Positions 41,539-49,475 of a DNA stretch of 64,000 nt are shown here, in pieces. The DNA lies in assembly GCA_902774325.1 (NCBI GenBank), contig CACYIC010000004.1, positions 1 to 64,000 on the forward strand, written 5' to 3'. Position 1 is the first letter of the stretch. Every line of letters starts with the position of its first letter. The translations under genes were made by a program, and so were the position numbers. The DNA comes from an uncultured Ruminococcus sp. (GTDB lineage Bacteria > Bacillota > Clostridia > Oscillospirales > Acutalibacteraceae). The notes under the pieces are model-generated. The model made no database searches. It worked only from the letters and a program-made list of their open reading frames with translations, and was not told the origin of the DNA.

Positions 41539-42249
41539 ATGATTTGCGAAGATATAAAAAACCGTCTTTTTGAGCTGCGGGACGAAAAATACGCGGATTT
41601 TCAGAGAAAGCTGATCCCGACAGTCGACAGGGAAAGCATCATAGGAGTGCGCACTCCCGAGCTCAGGAAGCTCGCCAAGGAGCTGTCTGGCCGCGGCGAT
41701 ATCGGAGAATTTTTGAGCGCCCTGCCCCATCGGTATTTTGACGAAAATCAGCTCCACGCCTTCGTGATCTCGGAAATAAAGGATTACGAAAAATGCGCGG
41801 AGGAGGTGCGGCGCTTTTTGCCCTTTGTTGACAACTGGGCGACCTGCGACCAATTGTCTCCGAAATGCTTTAAGAAGCACAGGAAGGAGCTGATCGGAGA
41901 GATCGGGGGCTGGCTTGAAAGCAAAAATACCTATACCGTCCGCTTCGGTATAGGTATGCTGATGCAGCACTTTCTCGACAGCGATTTCAAGCCCGAGTAT
42001 CCTGCCGCCGTGAGCCGTCTGCGCTCTGATGAGTATTATATAAACATGATGATCGCCTGGTACTTCGCCACGGCGCTCGCCAAGCAGTACGAGGCAGCGC
42101 TGCCTTATATCGAGAGCCGCACGCTCGACCCGTGGACGCACAACAAGGCGATACAAAAGGCGGTCGAGAGCCGCAGGATAAACCACGGGCAAAAGGAGTA
42201 TCTGAAAAGCCTGAAAAGCTCCTCTCAAAGGCGGCTGCAGCCGAGCTGA
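41539..42249 (+). CDS. DNA alkylation repair protein (AlkD-like HEAT-repeat glycosylase)
   Basis: A 236-aa helical protein of the AlkD family (IGVRTPELRKLAKELS, FVDNWATCDQLSPKCF, IAWYFATALAKQYEAALPYI). AlkD removes N3- and N7-alkylated purines without flipping the base. The WATCD segment corresponds to the conserved region near the DNA-contact aspartate. It converges with the YdcF-like gene, with 53 bp between the two stops. Confidence 0.85.
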   Translation: MICEDIKNRLFELRDEKYADFQRKLIPTVDRESIIGVRTPELRKLAKELSGRGDIGEFLSALPHRYFDENQLHAFVISEIKDYEKCAEEVRRFLPFVDNWATCDQLSPKCFKKHRKELIGEIGGWLESKNTYTVRFGIGMLMQHFLDSDFKPEYPAAVSRLRSDEYYINMMIAWYFATALAKQYEAALPYIESRTLDPWTHNKAIQKAVESRRINHGQKEYLKSLKSSSQRRLQPS

Positions 42250-42302
42250 TCGACCCGCGTCCTTATGCCGCGCGCGAATCAAGCCGCGAATATCATCCTG
42301 TT

Positions 42303-43094
42303 TTATCGGTTTTGGAAAAAGCCGACCGCAAGCTGATAAGGGATCGCGAACCATTCCCTCACAACGTAGGTCGGTATGAACTCCCATTGGGTATCGGCGC
42401 GCACCGCGCCGATTTTTCCTTTGCAGCCGAGCTGATCGGCGATGATCCTGGCGCGGAGCTGGTGAAAGCCGTCGGTTATGATCACGATATTCGGGCTGAG
42501 CTTTTCATCCTCTATGAGCTTTAGGGAATATTCAAAATTCTCCCTTGTGGTGGTGGACTTGTCCTCCATATAGAGCCGGTACGGATCGATCCCGTCCCGG
42601 GTCATACAATCAAACATACAAAGCGCCTCGCTCGTCCCCTCATCCGGACCCTGACCGCCCGACAGCACAGCCGCCGCCCTGGGGCTTTCGCTGAGGTACT
42701 TTTCGGCGGCGTCGATCCTTCCCCGCAAGATCCTGCTCGGCTCTCCGGTCGGCTTGACCTGCGCGCCTAGAGTAACGGCGGTCGCGTTCATCGCGGGCTT
42801 TGAGTAAGCCGTAAAAAGCATTATCCCGGAGATAACGATCCCGTAAACTAGAAAAACCGCGCAGAAAATATTGACGGAATAATACAGGAACCGGGTAAAG
42901 CCGTGGTTTTTCATAAGCGAGAGGAATTGTCCGACCGGCTTGACGCTGACGCAGAAAAGCCAGACGCTGAGCACAAGTCCCGCGATATTTCCGATATTTA
43001 TCACCCGCACCGTCATCGGAAGGATAAATATCCCCGCCGCGCCGACGGCGACGACAGTTCCTAAGACGCGCAGCACTGTTTCGATGGTTTTCAT
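42303..43094 (-). CDS. YdcF/SanA-like (DUF218) membrane protein
   Basis: A 263-aa protein. AAAGGAG is 9 nt from ATG 43094 and next to ATG 43103, so 43094 is chosen. Three N-terminal membrane segments precede the DUF218 domain (AVTLGAQVKPTGEPSRILRG, AAVLSGGQGPDEGTSEA, MEDKSTTTRENFEYS, IVIITDGFHQLRA). Family members (ElyC, SanA) act in envelope biogenesis, but their reaction is not settled. The promoter overlaps a perfect 12-nt palindrome. Confidence 0.82.
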   Translation of the reverse strand: MKTIETVLRVLGTVVAVGAAGIFILPMTVRVINIGNIAGLVLSVWLFCVSVKPVGQFLSLMKNHGFTRFLYYSVNIFCAVFLVYGIVISGIMLFTAYSKPAMNATAVTLGAQVKPTGEPSRILRGRIDAAEKYLSESPRAAAVLSGGQGPDEGTSEALCMFDCMTRDGIDPYRLYMEDKSTTTRENFEYSLKLIEDEKLSPNIVIITDGFHQLRARIIADQLGCKGKIGAVRADTQWEFIPTYVVREWFAIPYQLAVGFFQNR

Positions 43095-43214
43095 TTTCCG
43101 CATCTCCTTTCCGGCACTCTTATGGGCGCCTCCGAAAAACTCCGGCGGGCGCTCTCCCCGCCTGTCTTTACCGCAAGAAATATCTGTTTTTTTATAAGCT
43201 CAATATGAGTATTC

Positions 43215-43252
43215 ACTGAATTCAGTATAATATAATACTTGATTTATTTCAA
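43215..43252 (-). promoter_or_regulatory. Promoter of the YdcF-like gene with palindromic operator
   Basis: On the minus strand TTGAAA (43247-43252), a 17-nt spacer and TATACT (43224-43229). The perfect palindrome ACTGAATTCAGT (43215-43226) overlaps the -10 and start region. Confidence 0.65.
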
Positions 43253-43261
43253 CTATTTGTA

Positions 43262-43290
43262 TTGACTTTTTGGGATAAGTGCGGTATTAT
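43262..43290 (+). promoter_or_regulatory. Promoter of the zinc-ribbon gene pair
   Basis: TTGACT (43262-43267), a 17-nt spacer and TATTAT (43285-43290), 55 nt before ATG 43345. Confidence 0.65.
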
Positions 43291-43344
43291 TATTTTGTAG
43301 ATGTAATAATTCCATTCATACAATGATTATCGGGGTGATAAACC

Positions 43345-44343
43345 ATGAAATGTACAAACTGCGGCTTTGACGCCGAAAACAGCAGCAAATGTCCTATTTG
43401 CGGCACGATATTAACAGCGCGGCAAGAACCCGCTTCTCAGCCCTTCGAGCAGAACCCCTATGCGCAGCAGGCTCCCGCGCCTCAGCCCTTTGAGCAGAAC
43501 CCCTACGCGCAGCAGGCTCCCGCGCCTCAGCCCTTTGAGCAGAATCCTTACTCGCAGCAGGCTCCCGCGCCTCAGCCCTTCGAGCAGAATCCTTACCCGC
43601 AGCAGGCTCCCGTGCCTCAGCCCTTTGAGCAGAACCCATACCCGCAGCAGGCTCCCTCTTATCCTTCTCCTCAGCCGTCGGTTCAACCCGCGGCGCGCAA
43701 AAAGAGCAGCACCGCTCCGATCGTTATCGGCGCGATAATGGGCGTTGTTATCCTAACCGGAATCATTCTCTGCATCATTTCCTCGATCATCTATAACAAG
43801 GGCTTGATTGAGAGCTTAATTGAGGAGGAATACAACGGCAACTCATACTACGATATCCTTACGGACGAGGAGGAATACCTCTCGGACGATTACGACCTCG
43901 ACAGCAAGGACGCCTTGGAATACTATTCCGAAGCGTCCTACAGGGTCGGTAAGCCCTTTAATTACGCCTACGGCTCCGTGAATCTCACCGACGTCACCTC
44001 CGAGGAGGAAAAGTCCCTCAAAAACGGGATCCTTCGCTACACCTTCACGATCGAGGTAACGAATTCCTCGGATGAGATTATAACCCTTGTTCCCTCCGAA
44101 GATCTTGATGTTTTTGATAATTCCGCGGACGGCACCGAAAACAGCCTGTTTGCCGAATCGCTAAATATAGACGGCGATGAGGATAAGATCGTGCTGGCTC
44201 CCGGCAAAAGCGCGGTCTACACCGTTACGATGCTTGGAAAGGAACTCAAAGACGCGAGCGCGTACATCACCCTCGATCTCACGACCGAATCAAACAATTC
44301 GCCGAGAACGATTTTCGTTGATTATTCGTTTGCTGGAAATTAA
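43345..44343 (+). CDS. Zinc-ribbon membrane protein with QPFEQNPY repeats
   Basis: A 332-aa protein. An N-terminal zinc ribbon (CTNCGFDAENSSKCPICG) is followed by five 15-aa repeats of the QPFEQNPYAQQAPAP type (about residues 32-104), one membrane segment (APIVIGAIMGVVILTGIILC) and an extracellular domain with a beta-sandwich look (LRYTFTIEVTNSSDEIITLV, VLAPGKSAVYTV). The last part resembles DUF4352/DUF5067-like domains. A sensor or envelope role is possible but unproven. The next gene has the same architecture and starts 14 bp later. Confidence 0.7.
   Translation: MKCTNCGFDAENSSKCPICGTILTARQEPASQPFEQNPYAQQAPAPQPFEQNPYAQQAPAPQPFEQNPYSQQAPAPQPFEQNPYPQQAPVPQPFEQNPYPQQAPSYPSPQPSVQPAARKKSSTAPIVIGAIMGVVILTGIILCIISSIIYNKGLIESLIEEEYNGNSYYDILTDEEEYLSDDYDLDSKDALEYYSEASYRVGKPFNYAYGSVNLTDVTSEEEKSLKNGILRYTFTIEVTNSSDEIITLVPSEDLDVFDNSADGTENSLFAESLNIDGDEDKIVLAPGKSAVYTVTMLGKELKDASAYITLDLTTESNNSPRTIFVDYSFAGN
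43438..43656 (+). repeat. 45-nt in-frame tandem repeats
   Basis: Four full units (43438-43482, 43483-43527, 43528-43572, 43573-43617) and a partial fifth encode QPFEQNPYxQQAPxP. Units differ mainly at third positions and at one residue (A, S or P), indicating recent expansion under protein-level constraint. Confidence 0.9.
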
Positions 44344-44357
44344 GAGCGGTGACAGCC

Positions 44358-45266
44358 ATGAGATGCAAAAACTGCGGCTTTGAGACCGAAGGCGAAGCGG
44401 TCTGCCCCATCTGCGGCGGAGAATGCGCCGAGTCCGACGTAAAAACCGAAAACCCCGAAAACCCCGAAAACGACGGAGCTCAACCCGAAGCACCCGAGCT
44501 CAAGCCTTCCCCCGCTTCCGATAAAAAGCTCCTTATCATCATTACGGCGGTGATCTGCGCCGTAATGATCGCCTGCGCTCTGGCGCTGGGCGCCTACCTT
44601 TCCGCGCTCCACAGGGAAACGCGCGAAAATGTAAAGCAGGCGCTTATCGAGGCGAGCAGCGCCTCCTTCGCGAGCGGCTACGCAAACGGCTTTCTGAACG
44701 GCGGCGGCGGAAATCCCTTCGGCTTTCAGAATGACGATTATCAGAATAACGGTTATTCCTCCGACAGCAACGTGTACAACCCATACAAAGGTTATCAGAA
44801 GATCGGCAGCGAAAACCCCATAATGGGTATCAACGAGGAATATATGCTCGGCTCCTGCGTCGTAAAGCTGACGGAATGCAGCCTCGGCGAGAACAAGTAC
44901 AGCACCGACCCTGAGTATGGTACGCTCACGGTCGTTTTCACCGCCGATAATGCAACGGGCAAAGAGCTTATCCTCAACTGTCCCGGCGGCGAAATATGGG
45001 ACACGGAAACAGGCGGGGAATCAATTATCGACAGCATCGAATACCGCTGCCGCGACAACTCCGGCGGCGGAAATCCCGAACCGGGCTTTTACACCTTTAT
45101 TCCTGTTCCTCTGATAGTTCCCGCCGGCGAAACGGCGACCGTCACCTTTGTCGCCTCCGCGCCGAAGGATTCTGAGAACGTGGGAATAAACCTAAATCTG
45201 CGCGACGACACCAACAAGCTGTGGCTCGCCGGAAGCTTTGAAGCAAAGCCCGAAAAATCCGAATAA
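44358..45266 (+). CDS. Second zinc-ribbon membrane protein (same architecture)
   Basis: A 302-aa protein starting at ATG 44358; the in-frame GTG 44349 has no better ribosome binding site. It has an N-terminal zinc ribbon (CKNCGFETEGEAVCPICGG), an acidic/proline linker, one membrane segment (LLIIITAVICAVMIACALAL) and an extracellular domain (YGTLTVVFTADNATGKELIL, VPAGETATVTFVASAP). It differs from its neighbour in sequence but matches in layout, so the two may form one envelope complex. A terminator follows. Confidence 0.68.
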   Translation: MRCKNCGFETEGEAVCPICGGECAESDVKTENPENPENDGAQPEAPELKPSPASDKKLLIIITAVICAVMIACALALGAYLSALHRETRENVKQALIEASSASFASGYANGFLNGGGGNPFGFQNDDYQNNGYSSDSNVYNPYKGYQKIGSENPIMGINEEYMLGSCVVKLTECSLGENKYSTDPEYGTLTVVFTADNATGKELILNCPGGEIWDTETGGESIIDSIEYRCRDNSGGGNPEPGFYTFIPVPLIVPAGETATVTFVASAPKDSENVGINLNLRDDTNKLWLAGSFEAKPEKSE

Positions 45267-45270
45267 TAAA

Positions 45271-45312
45271 GCGCCCCGAGAACGGTTTCCGTTCCCAAGG
45301 GCGCGTTTTTTT
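45271..45312. terminator. Terminator between convergent genes
   Basis: GCGCCC (45271-45276) pairs with GGGCGC (45299-45304), with inner stem GAACGG/CCGTTC around TTT, followed by T7. Confidence 0.8.
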
Positions 45313-45574
45313 ATTCTTTTGATGCTAAATCCGATTCTTCCGATCCCCCAGCCTCCGAAGGCTCCTCGTCCTCAGCATATTCCAGCAGCTCTCCCGGCTG
45401 GCAGTCAAGAGCCTCGCAGATCGAAACAAGTGTCGAGAACCTCACGGCGCTGACTCTGCCGTTTTTGAGCTTGCTTAAATTGACGTTTGAGATACCGATT
45501 TTCTCCGAAAGCTCGTTTAGACCGATTTTTCGATCCGCCATAACGCGGTCGAGTCTGACTATTATTCTTCCCAT
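45311..45574 (-). CDS. XRE-family regulator (YozG-like)
   Basis: An 87-aa Cro/CI HTH protein (IIVRLDRVMADRKIGLNELS, EKIGISNVNLSKLKNGRVSA, ICEALDCQPGELLEY) with an acidic Ser-rich tail. Such small regulators are typically paired with DUF2975 membrane proteins, as here; that gene ends 9 bp upstream. It probably controls the shared promoter at 46294-46342. Confidence 0.85.
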   Translation of the reverse strand: MGRIIVRLDRVMADRKIGLNELSEKIGISNVNLSKLKNGRVSAVRFSTLVSICEALDCQPGELLEYAEDEEPSEAGGSEESDLASKE

Positions 45575-45583
45575 AGCTTCACC

Positions 45584-46270
45584 TTAAACCGTCTCGTCAT
45601 GCTCTTTTTGGAGCTGCGCGCCGTATTTGAAGATCATGCTGAGCACAAAGATCACCAACACAAAGGCGACGTATACAAGGTTGATACTGCCGAAAGAAAA
45701 GCTGTTTGTGATTATTCCCGAGGCGATCGCGCCCGCGCACTCCGAAACTGCGAGGCAGGGGATCAGGGCGAACGCAAAGCGCCTGAGCTTGTCAACGACC
45801 TCGTCGCAGAACGGGCTGTCACAGGTTTCAAACGCCTTCATAAGCGCCTTGAAGAAGTAGAGCGCCACGATCAGAGCGCCGATTTTAACGGCTCCGACAA
45901 CCATTATCCAAAGAACCGTGAGCAGATTGAAGTGCAGTTCACGGGTCCCGCTGCTGATATCGAGCTCATCGTTTTCAGCGTCGTTGAGCGTGATCGTCTC
46001 GTCCTTGCCGACCTCTCCGACAATTATTTTTGAATCGCCGGCGTTGATATAGAACTGCTTGCCCTCAAAGCCGAAAACGCCCTTGCCGATATTGATATCC
46101 GCCTGACCCTTGATATCCACCGAAACGGCGTCCTTGGGCATAAAGGCGATGACCGTGCCTCCGATCACCAGACAGGAGCCGGCGACGATCATCAGAATGA
46201 TCACGACCGTGGTGATTATTCTGCCAACCTTGCCGAAAATATTGATCTTTCTTTTAACCGAGTTTTCCAT
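45584..46270 (-). CDS. DUF2975-type membrane protein
   Basis: A 228-aa protein. GGAGGAAG just precedes ATG 46270; the in-frame TTG at 46282 overlaps that site. An N-terminal membrane segment (IITTVVIILMIVAGSCLVIG), a long outside loop and three further membrane segments (LTVLWIMVVGAVKIGALIVAL, LIPCLAVSECAGAIASGIIT, INLVYVAFVLVIFVLSMIF) match the DUF2975 plan. Function unknown; paired with the XRE regulator. Confidence 0.75.
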   Translation of the reverse strand: MENSVKRKINIFGKVGRIITTVVIILMIVAGSCLVIGGTVIAFMPKDAVSVDIKGQADINIGKGVFGFEGKQFYINAGDSKIIVGEVGKDETITLNDAENDELDISSGTRELHFNLLTVLWIMVVGAVKIGALIVALYFFKALMKAFETCDSPFCDEVVDKLRRFAFALIPCLAVSECAGAIASGIITNSFSFGSINLVYVAFVLVIFVLSMIFKYGAQLQKEHDETV

Positions 46271-46293
46271 AGCTTCCTCCAAAGATTAATTTT

Positions 46294-46342
46294 TTAACGA
46301 TTATCGTTAATTAAATTATAGCAGGTTTTTTTCGTTTGTCAA
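46294..46342 (-). promoter_or_regulatory. Promoter and operator of the DUF2975-XRE operon
   Basis: On the minus strand TTGACA (46337-46342), a 16-nt spacer and TATAAT (46315-46320). Just downstream lies TTAACGA-TTA-TCGTTAA (46294-46310), a perfect 7-bp inverted repeat. Another TCGTTAA half site occurs near 46360. The XRE protein is the natural candidate repressor. Confidence 0.72.
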
Positions 46343-46380
46343 TAGCTTTTTAATCTTTTTCGTTAATTTTTTTACGAAAG

Positions 46381-46567
46381 GCGCCGGTGGGCGCTTTCTC
46401 CGCCTTTGGAAAGCTCAAGATTGACCGTAAACCATCTTCAACGGCGGGTCAGAACTCGTTCTTTGCGTTGCCTTTGCGTTGCCTTTGCGCCGGTGGGCGC
46501 TTTCTCCGCCTTTGAAAAACTCAAGATTGACCGCAAACCATCTGCAACGGCGGGTCAAAAATCCTTC
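46381..46567 (+). repeat. Dispersed intergenic repeat, two tandem copies
   Basis: Copies 46381-46475 and 46487-46567 each begin GCGCCGGTGGGCGCTTTCTC, continue CTCAAGATTGACCG, and end ACGGCGGGTCA. The join contains two CTTTGCGTTGC units. They match 32831-32921 and, partly, 31504-31574 and 43143-43162. These copies fill most of the 46343-46651 gap. Confidence 0.85.
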
Positions 46568-46651
46568 TATCCGCCGCATAATTGGTTCCTTTATTATAGT
46601 ATTGCCGTTTATTGCCTTTACATGAAGCATTGCGGTTTTCTACCATATAAT

Positions 46652-46681
46652 AAAGCGCCTCCGTTTCGGAAGCGCTTTTTC
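46652..46681. terminator. Terminator after the lipoprotein gene
   Basis: AAAGCGC (46652-46658) pairs with GCGCTTT (46672-46678), with inner TCCG/CGGA. It follows the minus-strand lipoprotein gene; the T-run is better on the plus strand. Confidence 0.6.
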
Positions 46682-46692
46682 TTATCTCTCTG

Positions 46693-47073
46693 TCACTGCA
46701 CCTTTGTGAACATGAACGCCGTATCCTCGTTATTGTAGTGGAACTTGAGGGTCAGGACTCCGTTTGAGTAGAGCAGCTTTTCGGTTTTGCCGCCGTAGGT
46801 GATATCTACCGAGGTTTTGTTGAAGGTGTAGCTGCCGCTGTTGCTGATGCCCGCCAGCACCGCGGTGCAGCTTCCGTTGCTCTCAAAGGTAAAGCTGAAT
46901 TCACGGTCCTCGGTATTAAGCTCGCTGAACATGATGGTCTCGCCGTTTATCCGTGCGCTGGTAGCCGTCCATTTTCCCACGATCGCCGAGTTTTCCCCGC
47001 CGCCGCAGCCTGACAGCACTCCGAGCAAAAAGAGCGCGCAGAGCAAAAGTGACGCAAAGCGTTTCATTTTCAT
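46693..47073 (-). CDS. Small lipoprotein of unknown function
   Basis: A 126-aa protein with a lipoprotein signal (MKMKRFASLLLCALFLLGVL, then lipobox LSGC), so it should be anchored to the outer face of the membrane. The mature part (VGKWTATSARINGETIMFSE, FTFESNGSCTAVLAG, VLTLKF) resembles lipocalin-like/DUF5640-type small beta-barrel proteins common in Clostridia. No partner is evident. It is divergent from the aminotransferase gene. Confidence 0.75.
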   Translation of the reverse strand: MKMKRFASLLLCALFLLGVLSGCGGGENSAIVGKWTATSARINGETIMFSELNTEDREFSFTFESNGSCTAVLAGISNSGSYTFNKTSVDITYGGKTEKLLYSNGVLTLKFHYNNEDTAFMFTKVQ

Positions 47074-47191
47074 CAGCCTCCCTGTGATTCTGTATCGGTT
47101 TCACCATTATTCTACCATTTACTCGGTTAATCGTCAATTATCATATTGCACAATAATCTTCGTTATCCTCCGTTCGGGCTAACATTTAAAC

Positions 47192-47220
47192 TTGAACATT
47201 GCATTATCTTGTGATACAAT
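47192..47220 (+). promoter_or_regulatory. Promoter of the aminotransferase-trpS run
   Basis: TTGAAC (47192-47197), a 17-nt spacer and TACAAT (47215-47220) with an extended TGA just before it. Confidence 0.65.
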
Positions 47221-47264
47221 AGAAGATGTATAATTTACAAATATTATTGAAAAGAGGCAATTTT

Positions 47265-48449
47265 ATGGAATACAAATTCTCAGACAGGGTTCAGACCCTC
47301 AAGCCCAGCGCGATACGCGAGATCTTCAAATACGCCGCCGACCCGACGGTTGTTTCGCTTTCGGCGGGCAATCCCTCTCCGGACGCGTTCCCCGCTAAGG
47401 AGATCGCGGAGATCTCCGCCAAGGTTCTCGCGGAAAATCCGATCTCGGTGCTCCAATACAGCGTGACCGAGGGCTATACTCCGCTGCGCCGTCACCTTAC
47501 GGAGTACATGAAGAAGAAGCACAACACCGGCAGTGACAACGACGATATCCTGATCACAACAGGCGCGCAGCAGATCATGGATCTCTGCACCAAGGCGCTC
47601 GTCAATGAGGGCGAGGTCGTTATCTGCGAGGCTCCCTCGTTCATCGGCTCGCTCAACACCTTCCGCAGCTACAACGCGAGACTGGTCGGCGTTACCGTCG
47701 AGCACGACGGCATGAACACCGACGAGCTCGAACAGGCGCTTATCGACAATCCCAACGCCAAACTCATTTACACGATCCCCAATTTCCAGAACCCCTCGGG
47801 AGTGACCATGAGCCTTGAAAAGCGCAGAAAGGTCTACGAGCTGGCTGTAAAGTACGGCGTTTTGATCATAGAGGACAACCCCTACGGCGACCTTCGCTAC
47901 AGCGGCGAGAATCTGCCTAACATCAAGAGCTTTGACACCGAGGGCGCGGTGATCTACGCCGGCTCCTTCTCCAAGGTCATCTCGCCCGGAATGCGCGTCG
48001 CCTACACCATCGCCCCCAAGCCGATCTTCCAAAAGCTGGTGGTCTGCAAGCAGGGCAACGACGTCCATACAAACATCTGGTCGCAGTACGTCTGCGACGA
48101 GTTCATCACAAAATATGACTTTGACGCCCACCTTGACAGGCTCAGAGCCATCTATACCCAAAAGGCGCGGTTCTGCATGGAGCTGCTCGACAAGTACTGC
48201 GCGCCCAAGATCACCTATCACAAAATCGACGGCGGACTCTTTATCTGGTGCGACCTGCCCGAATACGTCGATATGCCCGAATTCTGCAAGACGGCGGTTC
48301 TCAACAAGGTCTGCGTCGTACCCGGCAACGCCTTCCTCACCGACGAGAAGGAAACCTGCCACAGCTTCCGCATCAATTTCTCGACGCCGACCGACGAACA
48401 GCTTGAGCGGGGAATAAAAATCCTCGGCGAGCTCGCAAAGAACCTTTAA
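47265..48449 (+). CDS. PLP-dependent class I/II aminotransferase (2-aminoadipate/aromatic type)
   Basis: A 394-aa fold-type I aminotransferase starting at ATG 47265 after AAGAGG; the longer frame from 47226 lacks a ribosome binding site. The PLP lysine lies in YAGSFSKVISPGMRVAY, and other contacts in ITTGAQQIMDL, IPNFQNPSGVTMS and IIEDNPYGDLRY. The start (FSDRVQTLKPSAIREIFKYA) is like LysN/MocR-related aminotransferases that lack the DNA-binding domain. Substrate cannot be fixed from sequence. trpS follows after 15 bp. Confidence 0.85.
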   Translation: MEYKFSDRVQTLKPSAIREIFKYAADPTVVSLSAGNPSPDAFPAKEIAEISAKVLAENPISVLQYSVTEGYTPLRRHLTEYMKKKHNTGSDNDDILITTGAQQIMDLCTKALVNEGEVVICEAPSFIGSLNTFRSYNARLVGVTVEHDGMNTDELEQALIDNPNAKLIYTIPNFQNPSGVTMSLEKRRKVYELAVKYGVLIIEDNPYGDLRYSGENLPNIKSFDTEGAVIYAGSFSKVISPGMRVAYTIAPKPIFQKLVVCKQGNDVHTNIWSQYVCDEFITKYDFDAHLDRLRAIYTQKARFCMELLDKYCAPKITYHKIDGGLFIWCDLPEYVDMPEFCKTAVLNKVCVVPGNAFLTDEKETCHSFRINFSTPTDEQLERGIKILGELAKNL

Positions 48450-48464
48450 TACGGAGGAACAACT

Positions 48465-49466
48465 ATGGAAAACGAAAAGAAAAAGGAAGTCGTATTCAGC
48501 GCGATACAGCCCAGCGGCACCGTGACGCTCGGAAACTACCTCGGAGCCATCCGCAATTGGGTAAGGATGCAGGATGAATACAACTGCATTTACGCGCTCG
48601 CCGACCTCCACACGATAACGGTTCGTCAGGAGCCCGCGCAGATGCGCAGAAATATCCTCGACGCCTACGCCTCGATCATGGCTTGCGGCGTCGACGTGGA
48701 AAAAAGCCTCTTCTTCATCCAAAGCCATGTCCACACCCACGCGGAAATGGCTTGGGTGCTCAGCTGCTTCACCCAGTTCGGCGAGCTTTCGCGCATGACC
48801 CAGTTCAAGGACAAATCGGCGAAGCACGCGGACAACATCAACGCGGGACTCTTTACCTATCCCGTGCTTATGGCGGGCGATATCCTGCTCTATCAGGCGG
48901 ACAAGGTGCCCGTCGGAGCCGACCAGAAGCAGCATATCGAGATCACCTGCGACATCGCCAAGCGTTTCAACGGCCGCTACGGAAACGTCTTTAAGATCCC
49001 CGAGGGCTTCATTCCCAAGAACGGAGCGAGGGTCATGAGCCTCCAGAATCCGCTCAACAAGATGAGCAAGTCCGACGAGAACGTAAACGGCTGCGTACAT
49101 CTGCTCGACCCGCCCGAGGTCATAATGAAGAAGTTCAAGCGCGCCGTGACCGACAGCGACGCCTGCGTGCGCTATGCCGAGGGCAAGGACGGCGTGAACA
49201 ACCTCATGACCATCTACAGCGCGGTGACCGGACTGAGCTTTGAGCAGATCGAGCGCGACTTTGAGGGCAAGGGCTACGGCGACTTCAAGACGGCGGTCGG
49301 CGAGGCGGTCGTCGAGGAGCTGCGCCCGATCCGCGAGCGCTACGAAAAGCTGATCGCGGACAAGGCTTATCTCGAGAGCTGCTACCGCAGCGCCGACGAG
49401 ATCGCCCTTAAAATCAGCAGCCGCACGCTCGGCAAGGCAATGAAAAAAATCGGTTTTGTCGGATAA
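48465..49466 (+). CDS. trpS: Tryptophanyl-tRNA synthetase
   Basis: A 333-aa class I synthetase. The HIGH-type motif is in QPSGTVTLGNYLGAIRNW and the KMSKS motif in LNKMSKSDENVNGC. Length is normal. ACGGAGG precedes the ATG. No T-box is seen in the 15-bp gap, so expression follows the upstream aminotransferase promoter. Confidence 0.96.
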   Translation: MENEKKKEVVFSAIQPSGTVTLGNYLGAIRNWVRMQDEYNCIYALADLHTITVRQEPAQMRRNILDAYASIMACGVDVEKSLFFIQSHVHTHAEMAWVLSCFTQFGELSRMTQFKDKSAKHADNINAGLFTYPVLMAGDILLYQADKVPVGADQKQHIEITCDIAKRFNGRYGNVFKIPEGFIPKNGARVMSLQNPLNKMSKSDENVNGCVHLLDPPEVIMKKFKRAVTDSDACVRYAEGKDGVNNLMTIYSAVTGLSFEQIERDFEGKGYGDFKTAVGEAVVEELRPIRERYEKLIADKAYLESCYRSADEIALKISSRTLGKAMKKIGFVG

Positions 49467-49475
49467 GAGGTCGTC

